A stretch of DNA of 64,000 nucleotides. Origin: Heliocybe sulcata. Lineage: Eukaryota > Basidiomycota > Agaricomycetes > Gloeophyllales > Gloeophyllaceae. The stretch's first letter is position 1; each line of letters begins with the position of its first letter. The notes under the pieces are model-generated. The model was not told the DNA's origin. It did not search any database and was given only the letters and a program-made list of their open reading frames with translations. Of the stretch, positions 46,818 to 57,870 are shown piece by piece. Location of the stretch: NCBI GenBank assembly GCA_004369045.1, contig ML213535.1, positions 172,131 to 236,130 of the forward strand, in the 5' to 3' direction. Made by a program: the position numbers and the translations under genes.

Positions 46818-47942
46818 CTAACTTGCCTCTACTGATTTTTGAACGCCTTCGTCCATTGTGTACAATGGCTTGTAACCGAGAAGCGTCTTCGCCTTGCTGA
46901 TATTAAACCACCTCGTCGCGCACGCGAATGTGACTCGGAACCTCGTGATGAGCGCTGGCTTGCCGGTCAGCCATCCCCAGAACTCTGAGATGAGGCCGAT
47001 GAACATGGCGACGGGCCGTGGAATGATGGTTGTTTTTGGCGGTACGTGTCCAAGGCCCTTCCAGACAGCCCGCGCAAGGTTCCAGAACGGCCAGGGATCG
47101 TCGTTTGTGATAATAAACACCTGGCCCGCAACCGGGTTTTCCTCCACTGGACCAGAGAGCTTTTCTGCAGCGAGGATGAATGCGTACGCCGCGTTCTCGA
47201 CGTACAAGAAGTCGAAAAGGTTCGTGTTGTCGCCGAGTTGCATGGTCGTCTTCCCGTCATCGATGAGTCTCGCGTAGCTGGCGATAGACTGATAGTCCCC
47301 CGGTCTGAACATTAGCGGAGGAAGACGGGAAGCGTCAGAGGCATGACGAGTCTCCGAGGGTAGTGGGACGTACCCGAATATGCCGGAAGGACGCAGCACC
47401 GCGGTCTTGAGGCCGCCGTGGCCATTAGCATCTACTATTATCGTTTCAGCAATCGCCTTGGTCTCGTTGTAGGTATCCATATGCTTTTTCGGGAATGGCG
47501 TTGTCTCATCGACGCCTGCGATGTCAGCACCGTTGAAAATTGTGCTTGCACTCGACGTGTATATCAGTTTCTCGACCCCTGCTTTTACAGCCGCAGATAT
47601 CACGGCGCGAGTGCCATCTACATTCACTTTCCAGAACGAGGGCGCTGGTGCTCCTGGCATCGGGGACGCCGTGTGGATGATGCAGGTCGTACCAGACTTG
47701 CAGGTTGTTAGGCAGCTTGCTTAAGATCGCAGAGGGATACATACATCGTTCAGAGCGCTGAGTAGCTCGTCTTCGTTCAGTATGTTGCCTTGGTAGACTT
47801 GGACCCGCGAGTCGAAGTTCCCGTCGGTCTTCAAGTCGAAGACGGCGACTCGTTGGTTCCCTCGCTCCAAGAGCATGTCGACTATAGCGCGTCCGAGGAA
47901 GCCACTGCCCCCAATGACGAGAAACGAATCATTGCTAGACAT
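46818..47942 (-). CDS. ERG26: ERG26-like C-3 sterol dehydrogenase (C-4 decarboxylase)
   Basis: NAD(P)-dependent enzyme of the 3-beta-HSD short-chain dehydrogenase family. With ERG25 and ERG27 it removes the C-4 methyl groups of sterols after lanosterol, at the ER. CDS complement(46818..47304, 47374..47696, 47745..47942), 335 residues, phases consistent. Evidence: SFLVIGGSGFLGRAIVDML (Rossmann motif), IIHTASPMPG, NVDGTRAVISAAVKAGVEKL, YTSSAS, the catalytic YxxxK as DTYNETKAIAE, VLRPSGIFGPGDYQSIASYA across the second intron, GDNTNLFDFLYVENAAYAFI, GQVFIITNDDPWPFWNLARA and SKAKTLLGYKPLYTMDEG. The 69-nt second intron has no stop and a length divisible by three, so it can be misread as coding. The gene has a broken inverted twin at 30,650. 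Another sterol- or triterpenoid-specific 3-beta-HSD is possible. Confidence 0.88.
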
Positions 47943-48330
47943 CGTACAGGGTCGGATAAGTTGGTCTCAGTGGACTCGGGGAGTGCCAGGAAAAGGAAAA
48001 CCTTTCGAACCCGCAACTACGCTTCAGTTTATGAACAAGCAGGCGCCCACAAGAAGAAGAACTGTCAAGCAGAAGTTACCCGGCAGCTCGGGAATGATGG
48101 ATCTGGAGGGTTAAATATGTCCTCGGTTACCTATTGACCGCAGTACACCGAATACGTACCTGCAGTGGTAGCATTTGCCTAAACTCGAGACCATCCTCTC
48201 CAGAACAAGCTGCTCCTGTTAGTCCACCAACTGAGGTCGGATTCCTGCGCATATTGGCGAAGAAGAAGCCATTTATGCCGGCCGAGTTGCCCGCTGCACA
48301 GCCTTCATCTCTGTTTCGGCTTCTTGTCTC
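47943..48330 (-). repeat. ERG26 promoter block, duplicated at 30,200-30,649
   Basis: Upstream region of the intact gene, shared in inverted orientation with the pseudogene. On the minus strand it contains TATTTAA at about 48,111-48,117, roughly 170 bp upstream of the ATG, a candidate core element. Confidence 0.7.
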
Positions 48331-48815
48331 AGGCGCAACTCGAAATCGTAAGATGCGCTCTGTAAAATGACATGGTGGCATCCTTATAATGGTCTAGTGA
48401 TAGTGTAAGGTGGTACGACCGCTCCCTACCAAACCTCTATATCTGTAATATCGTGTGAGCACCAAGTCTAAGCGTTCTGCGCCGTGTTAACTGCTCACTG
48501 ACCCGTTGAAGTTCTTCCCGGTCCAGAGCATCGAAGTGTTCACGCACAAGGTCGTGCCGTCCATAATGCATAAGACTCTATGTACTACCTTACTGCACGC
48601 CGATGAAAACAATACCGTCAAGGCTCCACTAGTCATGATCATGATTTGAGTAGACCTAGACCACGATCTCGTCAGGCAGCTCGAAAGGGGATATCTATGC
48701 ACTCACGCCTGCGCTAAATATTACATGATCTAGATGTGATTCTTTGTAAACCGTCCTTCCGAAAAGAAAATATGCAGCATTATATCGCTACAGATAACGA
48801 GGAAATACCTTCACA
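48331..48815. other. Intergenic, nothing recognised
   Basis: About 485 bp between the ERG26 upstream block and the end of the F-box gene. A minus-strand frame at 48487-48702 has no recognisable domain. Confidence 0.5.
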
Positions 48816-50117
48816 CTACAGGTCCTCTACGTCAACACCTTCACGCATCCGCAAGGCCGTGCCATCGGAGTCCAACAAGTCAAACTTACAGCCATGCAGC
48901 TTCGCCAGACCGCGAGCCAGAGCCTCAGGCTTCTGGCTGCGCAATCTCGCAATGTCCCTCGTGTGGACTATTTTCACTGTGTGGACTTCTTCAGCCTGCA
49001 TTGTCGACAGGGACGCGAACATATCCATGCAGTCTCCAGTGGTCGAATTTGGCTTGGCAGACATGAGCGCTATACGGGGCACGGGAGGGAACCAAAGGTG
49101 CGGTGTAAATCGTGACCAAGACCTGAAGCATACTAACAAAGTCTCCAGATGAGGGCATAGCTCTCGCACTAAATCGAGATGTCCCTGCGTGTCCGCAGCG
49201 AAATGGTGAAGAATGAGGGTTATGGTTTTGAGCTGGTCGCCATAAAGTTGTAGCAGGCTTCGCCAGGCATGCGGGAGGCAGGAGTCGCAATCATGATAGC
49301 GTATATGGCGGAGGGAAGGGAAGGGATGTACAGGTCCAAGATATTCTTTGCAGACCTTGTTGGAAACCGTGAGAGTCGTGAGGAGAGGGAGGACCGGCAT
49401 CTCTCGTTGATGGCTGTCATATCCCCTGGAGGAGAAAAGCATGTCTGAACAGCGGAGCGCTCTGAGACTCGAAGCGCGTCCTAGCAGCATGCGCCATTCA
49501 TCCGGCTTGGGATCGAGCACCCTCCCGACCCGACTACCGGAATCTGGCCAGTGCAAGACCTGCAGCGACGAACCGCAAGTGTCGGCGAGGGCGTGCATGA
49601 TGCTGGCGGGCATCGTGTCTGGATACTGCTTAGTGGTAACATCAACAGTGAATATGGCGAGATTCGGGAGGCATCGGATGATCTCCGCAAGGTGCTCGAG
49701 TTCCTCGTAAGGCGTGGCATCTCGTACGTGAGTTTGGCCACGAACGCATAGGTCTAACCTGCGCGTGTACCAGCCCAGAGCACGACTTCCACTGCTAGAT
49801 CCCGCAGCACTCTGAGAATTGACCAGGGTATCGCGCAGAGATGGGATTGTGTATCCACGCCCAATGACGAGGGTTTGATATAGGAACTTGGAAGCGAGCT
49901 CTCTCCAGCTTTTACAGACGCGGACGATGTATCGCTTGGTCACCAGCGAATCTCGCAGTGCTTGATCTTCTCTCCTTTTGGAGCGACCACTCTGAGGCAT
50001 GTAGAGCTCATCCTCATGGGTTGATTCGGGGACCAATGTCGCGCTCTCCAGGATACAAAGCCATATCTCCGCAGGCACTGAAGACGAAGCAGAAGCCGTC
50101 GGACGTCGTAACACCAT
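48816..50117 (-). CDS. F-box-like protein, single exon
   Basis: Intronless 433-residue protein of the large basidiomycete F-box-like group, which probably supplies substrate recognition to SCF ubiquitin ligases. After a Ser/Ala-rich start (VLRRPTASASSSVPAE), the F-box-like helix set reads PAEIWLCILESATLVPEST, then YIVRVCKSWRELASKFLYQT. The rest is a leucine-rich, LRR-like body (AEIIRCLPNLAIFTVDVTTK, DLVRELCPHLETLLVCF) that ends REGVDVEDL. The first ATG of the frame at 50115-50117 places the F-box at the N terminus as usual. The target is unknown. Confidence 0.8.
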   Translation of the reverse strand: MVLRRPTASASSSVPAEIWLCILESATLVPESTHEDELYMPQSGRSKRREDQALRDSLVTKRYIVRVCKSWRELASKFLYQTLVIGRGYTIPSLRDTLVNSQSAAGSSSGSRALGWYTRRLDLCVRGQTHVRDATPYEELEHLAEIIRCLPNLAIFTVDVTTKQYPDTMPASIMHALADTCGSSLQVLHWPDSGSRVGRVLDPKPDEWRMLLGRASSLRALRCSDMLFSSRGYDSHQREMPVLPLLTTLTVSNKVCKEYLGPVHPFPSLRHIRYHDCDSCLPHAWRSLLQLYGDQLKTITLILHHFAADTQGHLDLVRELCPHLETLLVCFRSWSRFTPHLWFPPVPRIALMSAKPNSTTGDCMDMFASLSTMQAEEVHTVKIVHTRDIARLRSQKPEALARGLAKLHGCKFDLLDSDGTALRMREGVDVEDL

Positions 50118-50420
50118 ATCGCCCTATTGAGAAGTCAGGGAATACTGCATGGATGAACGGAATCCGCTTACGGCTAGTAGCATCTAGTAGGAGGGCACTG
50201 TGGATAGCGGCCAGCTGGACCGACTTTATCTAACGCGGCAAGACATCCTGTTCACGACCACTAAAAGGGCAATGCCGTAAGTGACAGCTAGAGCGCTGAA
50301 GCGTCCATCGAACGTTCTCGAGGGTGATTCGGAGGGAGGAAATCCCCGCAGTTTTCAGGCTAGTGAGGGAAAATCGATTCGTCGACTGCATAGAAGGCCC
50401 TCAGGCAGAGGGAACATTTG

Positions 50421-51262
50421 CTAAAGCCGCCGGGCATCAGCGCCAAAGACTGGGGTACTGAAGGCCTGCACATCGAACCCGGGGTATGTGGGAGCGCCAC
50501 AACGATAGGTCCTATACTCCTGCGACTGGGGCCGATGAAAGCCTTGTGAACAGCGACTTCGGCACATTTTGGGCTCTAAGGGTCTGCATTCTAGCCCTTC
50601 TCGTGGCACTGATGTGTCCTCCGACGCGAGCGAATGTCGCCTTGAGCAGCCAGTGAGAGCAGAGAAAGACTCCTAGGTGGACACGTATGCCCATTTTCAA
50701 TGACCGAGCTGGTACCCACAGTACGCTACCTGGACTTCGGAGTGATCGAAGGACGAGTCAATGCACATAATAGGCCCATCAACTCCAAAGAGTGAGGAAA
50801 TGTCGGAAAAACAGCATGGGACATACATGACGTCTCAGGAAGCGGCAGTCCAATGGCACGATTGGGATAGGCTATCTGTCCATTATCTGCGAAACCTGTA
50901 GTCAAAGAGAGCTGTCTCATTCAATTTTGCCTCGATACGGAGCCTATGTGAGAAGGTTGTCGGCCAAGAATAGCTGGATCGCAAGCAATGGGTGGAGATC
51001 TGCTATCGTAGGCGGCCGAACGACACGAGGTCTCGTTGAGAATTTCAGACATCCTGTGGACAATGAGCCAAAACGTGAAGTCCTTATCTGATAATCGAGT
51101 CGAACTTACCCTCGACGCCAAGTTCCTTTGACTTGAGTGAGAAAGAGAAGCAGCACTGATCGCCAGCTGAAGTGCCAGGAATAGACCGCGGAGGCTTCGG
51201 ATTACGACTGGCATAAGCATGGCCACAAGCTGGTGGCTGGTCGATTTGTGAAGACTAGCCAT
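50421..51262 (-). CDS. Possible small membrane-protein gene, unrecognised
   Basis: Tentative. A minus-strand ATG at 51260-51262 opens a 113-codon frame with one hydrophobic segment (VVIRSLRGLFLALQLAISAA), and further open pieces lie downstream at 50726-50920 and 50421-50609. They would make a multi-exon gene if joined by short introns, but I could not confirm the joins. The N terminus is somewhat like small fungal tetraspan (MARVEL-like) proteins; this is only an impression. It is divergent from the PL14 gene, with starts about 120 bp apart. Confidence 0.25.
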
Positions 51263-51381
51263 CGCGTATCACGATCTGGACCGCCTAGGGATTTGTCTCA
51301 GACATATCGACGGAAGACGTCGGATATGAGGCCTCCCGCGGATGACTCCCGCAAAAGCACTTGGAGCACGATACCATAAAA

Positions 51382-52993
51382 ATGCATCCCAGTGTCCTCC
51401 TTTCCTTTACCTGGCTCGAAAGTGCTGTCGCCATGGTGTATCTTGCGTTTTTGCTCCTTTCGCTCGCTCTTTTGAACCCAGTCGCTCTTTCAGTTCCGGT
51501 TAAGGCTGCTGGCAGCACAATCCAAATCGACTTACCATGGCTGTCAACTTCCACTGTCACGGACGGCTCCACGGCGACCGGAAGTCCAACTCTTCATCTC
51601 GACGACGTACCATTCTTCCTATCCATCGCCTCTCCGGTTTCGGAAGGTTCGCCGTCGCATGCGAGTGTTAACCCGTCGATCGCTACCCCAATATCCACCG
51701 TGGTACCCACCTCACCCAAACCCCAAGAGACTCCGTCAAGCATCTCAGACAGCGTCTCCACATCGATGTGGACGTCATACACGTCCGATGCGACTACAGC
51801 CCAGCCTACCTCGACATCTTCCTTGTTTCCACAGCCGACGCCATCACCTGCTCAACGTTCTTGGTCTTCCCCTGCGAAGATGAGCGATCTGGATTCCTTC
51901 AATATCACCTATTTCCCGAGCGGCCAAGGAAACTTACATATCGTGTCGCCCTACGCCAACCAAACAAACTCCAGTTCAACGCTCGCGATGACTTCGTCTG
52001 ACAGTGTCAGTGTCCCCGGCGACGATAGCATTCTGGAACTGTTCTACCCGGCCAACTCGATCAACCCTGGAAATTCGCCTCAAGGAGGTGCGGAGTTCTA
52101 CGCGCAGCCGCTTGATTTCTCCAATGCTTCGAAGGTCACGCTGGAATACAGCGTCTTCTTCCCGGAGGATTTCAATTGGGTGAAGGCCGGGAAGCTGCCC
52201 GGCATCTACGGCGGCCACACCGGGTGCTCAGGAGGTACCGATGCGGACGACTGCTTCAGCACGAGGCTCATGTGGCGAGAAGGTGGAATGGGGGAGCTCT
52301 ACCTGGTGGGTCCTTCATTTTCCCATAGTAGGTTTAAGCTGAACTGGATTGTATTCAGTATGCTCCCAGAGACCAGCAGGCCAAGTCGCTCTGCGAGACT
52401 CCACCGCAGTCCATCTGTGATTCGAGCTATGGCTTGTCTATAGGACGAGGGTCGTTCAATTTCACCAAGGGCAACTGGACGCACGTCAGGCAGACAGTCA
52501 CCCTAAATACGCCTGGGAAGCCGGATGGTTCCTTCTTGTTAGAAGTCAATGGCGAGCCGGTCATCAGAAGCGCCGAGGTATTCTACAGGAGCATGCCCAA
52601 TCCATCTTCAGGGAAGAAAGGTACCAAGTCTGCCCCCTCTGGGAAGGAGCCGGACGCAAGCAGTGGAGGCCTCCTGGGACCATTGCTGGGCGGTTTACTC
52701 GGAAGGGCCCCGCGCAACAACATCCAAGGATACAATAGGCTCGTGGAACAGCTAGACAGCACTCCTCCTGCGATAGACCCAGACGCAACGCCGTACCAGG
52801 TAGAAGACCAGAGAGGTGATCCTGTCGGTTTCTTAGGGTTATTCTTCAGGTAAGCGTCACTCCTGTTCTGCGTTCGAATAGTCACTGAGAGCATGTGATT
52901 AGCACGTTCTTCGGAGGACATGAGCAAGACTACGCAACACCGAAAGACCAGTATACTTGGTTCAAAGGTTTCAACCTGACGATAGATGCATAA
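51382..52993 (+). CDS. Secreted polysaccharide lyase family 14
   Basis: Predicted lyase cleaving uronic-acid-containing polysaccharides (PL14 members act on alginate or glucuronan). CDS join(51382..52305, 52359..52849, 52903..52993), 501 residues, phases consistent. The N terminus is hydrophobic; the ATG at 51433 (MVYLAFLLLSLALLNPVALS) would give a cleaner signal peptide than the ATG at 51382. Then follows a Ser/Thr/Pro-rich region of about 140 residues that looks like an O-glycosylated stalk. The catalytic domain has GGAEFYAQPLDFSNASKVTL, EYSVFFPEDFNWVKAGKLPG, YGGHTGCSGG, STRLMWREGGMGELYLYAP, SIGRGSFNFTKGNWTHVRQT, NGEPVIRSAEVFYR and the closing STFFGGHEQDYATPKDQYTW. Loop cysteines are consistent with secretion. 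The substrate is not determinable from sequence. Confidence 0.85.
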
Positions 52994-53416
52994 CGGTAGC
53001 TCACCTGTGCGGCGGAACACGTAGATTATTCCCGTAGAATTTTGTAGATTAGCAAGTCGAAAGAGATATCGTATTCTCCGACGTATCAAAGGCGTCAGTA
53101 AGTTTCGGAGGGTAGCCTGCCAATACAGTCAAAACATGAGGCGAAAGTCTCCTTGAAGTTGCACTGCAGGCCACTGCAACTCGGAGTTGCAGTGGCAAGG
53201 GGGGACGCAGGATATTCACACGCCGCCGGGACCTGGAACCTCTGACATTCACTTCAACCTCACTCTGATTCATTCATGACGGTGACCAGACATCTGCGGT
53301 ACGTGCTAATGCGCATACAGCATTTCCCTGTTTCTGACTCATAAGCCAGAGTTAACTTTATCTCTTACAATTGTTGGTCTGAAGTGTAATTGCATCGAGT
53401 GCATGTCCGATCCCGC
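52994..53416. other. Intergenic between PL14 and ALG2
   Basis: A 423-bp tandem spacer, PL14 3' UTR and ALG2 promoter. It contains a short imperfect hairpin around 53,158-53,195 (GTTGCACTGCAGGCC...CTCGGAGTTGCAGTGGC). Nothing else is seen. Confidence 0.5.
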
Positions 53417-55128
53417 ATGAACGACATGGCTTCAGACTCGAAGAAGTTGAAGGTCGCATTCTTGCACCCTGACTTAGGGCTAGGTAAGCTCTTCTTCGAC
53501 ATGAATCATATCCATTGACATTTCCAAGGACTCTAGGTGGCGCTGAACGTCTCGTCGTGGACGCGGCTCTCGGTCTCCAGAAGCTCGGGCACTCTGTAGA
53601 CGTCTACACCTCTCACCACGATCCGTCACATTGTTTTGAGGAGACAAAAGATGGTCAGCACGTCTTTTCAAAGATCTGCTGCATATAGATCACAGACTGG
53701 TTCATAGGCACCTTGCGTGTACACTGCCCGAAGCCTCCGTTCCCTAGGTCGATCAAGGGGAAGTTGCACATCCTGTTAGCGCATGCCCGCCAGCTACACC
53801 TCACCCTTCACATCATTCGCACATCCGCCAGCAATTTCGATGTGTTCTTCGTCGATCAGCTGTCGACCTGCGTCCCAATCCTCCGCTTCTTCGCGGGAAA
53901 GCGAGTAGTATTTTATTGCCACTTTCCGGACAAGCTTCTCGCGGACGGTGCGTATGTTGAAGGCAAGGCAGGACAGGGAGGTAGTCTGCTGAAGCGGCTG
54001 TACCGGCTGCCTATGGATTGGCTGGAGGAGATCACAACCCGTGCGTGCTGCTCGAGTGTTCGCTATTAGACTGCAGATCTAACCAGGAGCTCGCCAGGTC
54101 AAGCTGACGTCATTGTCGCGAATTCCGAGTTCACGGCAGGCGTGTTCAGGAGACACTTCAAGAGTATCCAAGTTCATCCTCGAGTCATATACCCGGGTGT
54201 CAACCTGACTGCGTACGAGTCGTCCCCTGATTGGGATGATCCAGACGTGCGGCAGGTAGTCTCGTAAGTTGGTGGCTCTCATCGAAATGTTCAAGTTTGT
54301 AACTCAGCACCAGCGATCGACCAACACTGCTCTCTCTCAATCGGTTTGAGAAGAAGAAGAATACGGCATTGGCAGTCAATGCTTTCGCCCTTCTTCGAAA
54401 GAGGTCGTCCTCGGCCTCCGTCGCGAACATGCGACTGGTGATTGCAGGTAAACAAGAGTCAGAATCGACCTCCGGTTGGTATTGACAAGTGCGCAGGCGG
54501 CTACGATCCTCGTTTAGAAGACAATATGATGACATTAGTCGGGCTCATTGACCGCGCGAAAGCCGACTCCCTTTCCTACACTATCCTCCAGCCATCCTCC
54601 TCTAAAGCAACAATTCCGCCCTTCAACATGAGCTCAGCCAATCCCGATATCCTCTTCCTCCTAAACTTTACCACAGCCCAGCGCTCTGCCCTCTTATCCT
54701 CGCCATCTACCCTCGCTCTCCTCTATACGCCTACGAACGAGCACTTCGGGATCGGTCCGATTGAAGGAATGGTCTCCGGTCTTCCAGTGCTGGCGTGCAA
54801 CTCTGGCGGGCCAACAGAGAGTATCATCGACTCGCCCGAGGAGGAGCGCACCGGGTGGCTTCGTCCGCCTGACGAGGATGTTTGGGCGGAGGCGTTGGAT
54901 GAGATTATCGGTCTGTCGGAGGACCAGCGGAGCGCGCTTGCGGAACGAGGGCGCAGGAGGGCTAAGAGTAAGTTTGGTATGGATGCCATGGCAAGTTCAT
55001 TGGAAGATTCCCTGACCGAGGCTGTGGCTTTGGGGAAAGTGGCTTCAATTGGCGCGTGGACGCCGTTATTGGCATTTCTGTTAGCTTTCATGGTTGGGAT
55101 CGTTTCGAATATGTTCTTTACGAAATAG
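53417..55128 (+). CDS. ALG2: ALG2 alpha-1,3/1,6-mannosyltransferase
   Basis: Adds the second and third mannoses to dolichol-linked oligosaccharide on the cytosolic face of the ER during N-glycan precursor assembly. CDS join(53417..53483, 53537..53653, 53708..54040, 54098..54263, 54314..54447, 54497..55128), 482 residues, phases consistent. Evidence: [20 protein letters not shown] (GT4 nucleotide-sugar entry loop), [100 protein letters not shown], and the GT4 EX7E region [20 protein letters not shown] with [12 protein letters not shown]. The C terminus has a transmembrane segment ([18 protein letters not shown]). Normal length and motifs. Confidence 0.95.
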
Positions 55129-55295
55129 ACGTGTATTCAAACTCATCTATAGTACAGTTATGTCAGTCGTCCCGCCAGATCTTCGCGCATACACCAACAA
55201 CGCGTCGCGTGACGTGACCACCGCGCCCCGTCACGCGTCCTCCGTCAACGGCCACAACGACGGATCAAACCTGACACTGCACCACTCCTTTCCGT

Positions 55296-57870
55296 ATGCC
55301 TGCTCTACCTGATGAGATCGTCAATGAAATCCTGAAACCAGTGCTCAGAGTTCCTGATGAAGTCTTCTGCGATACGAGTCCTCGCTCTTTCAATTTCAAG
55401 GGAGAAATATCGACCTCCGCAATCCTGCTCGTCTGTAAACAATGGCTGCGAGTCTCCACGCCCCTGCTGTTTGAAGTTGTGATACTACGGTCCAATGGCC
55501 AAGCAAAGGTCCTCGCTCGAGTTCTCAAGACGAACAAGCAGTTCGGCCAGTTCATTCGCATGCTTCGGGTAGAAGGAGGATATGGTATGGCCGTGAACAC
55601 CATCATTACTGCAGCGCCGCGGATCAAAGATATATTTATTACTCTCGCACTGCGCTCTCCCGACAATACCCAGGGACTATGCAAAGCGTTGCCCACCATT
55701 AACCCCTGTCGTCTAATACTGCACGAAAGCCTGGATCTCAGGAAGCCACTCGTCAACGCGCCCATCACGCAGCTCACAGATTCTCTGTGCGAGTGTATCA
55801 AATCAAAATGGACCAACTTGGTATGATAATGTACCATACTTCGGCGATATTTCTCACATTCCTTTATATCCAGCGCGTCTGCTATGTTCCTTACGCCCAA
55901 GGGAGCTACTACACATTACCAAGGGCGAGAGCCTCCTTGCTTGCAAATGCACTCAGACAGTCGGAATCTCTGGAGGAAATCGTTTTCTCGGGTCTATCTT
56001 CCTATACGCACTATGTGGCTTCGCACACCACGACATTGGAGGCGTTCGCTGCCAATCCTCACCTGCAGAGGATCTTACTCATGGCGAGCAGTGCGGACGC
56101 CGACGCCCGCGGCATGACCCAGCACCTGCCGCGAATGCCCAACCTGGCGAGACTTATTCAGTTCCAGGCCCCATTGTGAGTGCTACCTGACAATGCCGCT
56201 CCTCAGGGTTGCTGACCTCTCCACAGGACTGGAGGTGCACAAGACAAAGAGATTGACGACAGCGGTTGGACAGCCAAATCATATGCCCACCTTAAATCAG
56301 TCTCTGAAGACGTGCAATCGCAAATATGGTCACGGATTCTATGGTTCGCCATGGAAGCCGAAACTACGCAAGCCTTCATAAACGATTCTCTCACGGACCG
56401 AGGCGGAAATCTTCGGAGGCTGAACAGGAAGCGGCTCAATTTCTTGCTTATCAGTAAGCAGATCCAGGTGAAGTCCTTCCTTCGCCTGCATTCCCGACTA
56501 TATTGAGTGTAGCTATCAGAGAGCTGCGCTTCCTGTCCTATATCGGTATGCCCCGATAAGATCTGTGGCAAAGCTCCGATCTTTCTGGGGTGAGCTCTGT
56601 CTGCATCCGCAACTGGCGGCCGAAGTGCGCTTTCTTGACTTTGAAAATTACATCTCTGCGGAGGCATGGCCCGATGAATATGAGGATCCGACCGATGGTG
56701 ACGAAGAGCCAGAGAAGGATGTAGTGGAAGATCTATTATCACTCACGAATAATCTTCAGCGGCTTTGTATCTCTGCCGGGGGTTACATGTCTTTCTGCCG
56801 TCTTCGGTTGACGTGGACGGCATTTGAAATGTTGCGCTACGCGGCGGGAGGATCTTTGCTGGTACTGCATGGCGCTGAAGTCAAAGCTCCCGATGATATC
56901 CAGGAGTTTTCGTTCTTCAATGGTTTTACTGCCATTCGTTCGCTGGAGTGGCGCTCGAAGACATCCTTCTTATATGACGATGACGTCGGCCAGGCAACTT
57001 GCCTGTCGTCCCTCGAGGAGATCATTCTGGCTGATTATCACGAGACAATGATTGACGCGCTCTCGAAATTGGAGTCGGTACCCCTCTCCTCAGCTAAGGC
57101 CTATCACGATAGCTGACGTACTCTCTTCGCTAGCCTGCCATCTTTGACGACTGTTAGTTTCAGAGCGCGAAGTTTCGGGACTCGTCCATCCGTTATGCCT
57201 ATCTTCACAAGTCACGGGTACAAAATACTTCGCGTCAAACTAGTGTCCGGACACGCAGTTCTCCCGGACTTACTAAGCCTTTGCGAAAACCTGGAAGAGC
57301 TCATGATCGAGACGCTCATTGGCAGTTCGTATCCACAAGTGAGTATTCGGCCTATGTTGGGATAGCGTGCGATAAACAAGGCCTCGTGAACGAATAGAAA
57401 GAAGAAATTCTGGATCACATCCATGCTGGCGAATCCAACTCGCTCAAGAAGATCATCATCAAATCTGACTGGTAATAATCAAGTCGTTCTCTTTCTCTCA
57501 TCTGCTGATCTATTTCTCTTACATATATCAGTGATGATACTTGGCTGCACGAAGAGCGCTACAAGTCCATGACAGAAAACGGAGATGCAAAGTATATCAG
57601 CAAGACGTGGGCCCCCGTGTTCAATAATCTCGCCCTTGATTCGCTGCCCGCCTTACGAGAAATTCAATTGCTGTGGAATATATGGCCAATCAATCAGTAA
57701 GTCCGGATATTAGTGAAGGTTGTATCGTACGGGTTTAATGATGCGACTCATCGCACAGAAGGGCGTATTCGAAAAGTCCCTGGATCAAGTGGGCGTCGGA
57801 CTTGAAGACAGCTTGGAACGTGGATCTTACAGATGTCGCAGGGAAACCCTGGACGGGTCGGCTAAAGTGA
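55296..57870 (+). CDS. F-box/LRR-like protein, multi-exon
   Basis: Large basidiomycete protein of the F-box-like type with about nine exons. The start reads ALPDEIVNEILKPVLRVPDE, then SAILLVCKQWLRVSTPLLFE, an F-box-like helix set. It continues with LR-rich segments (ARASLLANALRQSESLEEIV, LEAFAANPHLQRILLMASS). A second F-box-like stretch follows (VQSQIWSRILWFAMEAET, RLNFLLISKQIQ), then further repeats (SLTNNLQRLCISAGGYMSF, SLEEIILADYHETMIDALSK, LLSLCENLEELMIETL). The final exon, AYSKSPWIKWASDLKTAWNV, ends at the stop at 57868-57870. The second F-box-like stretch could mean two fused genes or simply a long member; I see no stop or start that separates them. Probable SCF substrate adaptor with unknown target. 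Confidence 0.65.

Noticed and set aside
48370-48420. Sequence ATGGTCTAGTGATAG resembles the A-box half of a tRNA-Glu or tRNA-Asp gene
   Set aside because: No matching T-arm (GGTTCGANTCC-like) or acceptor stem follows within 80 bases, so a tRNA gene is not supported.
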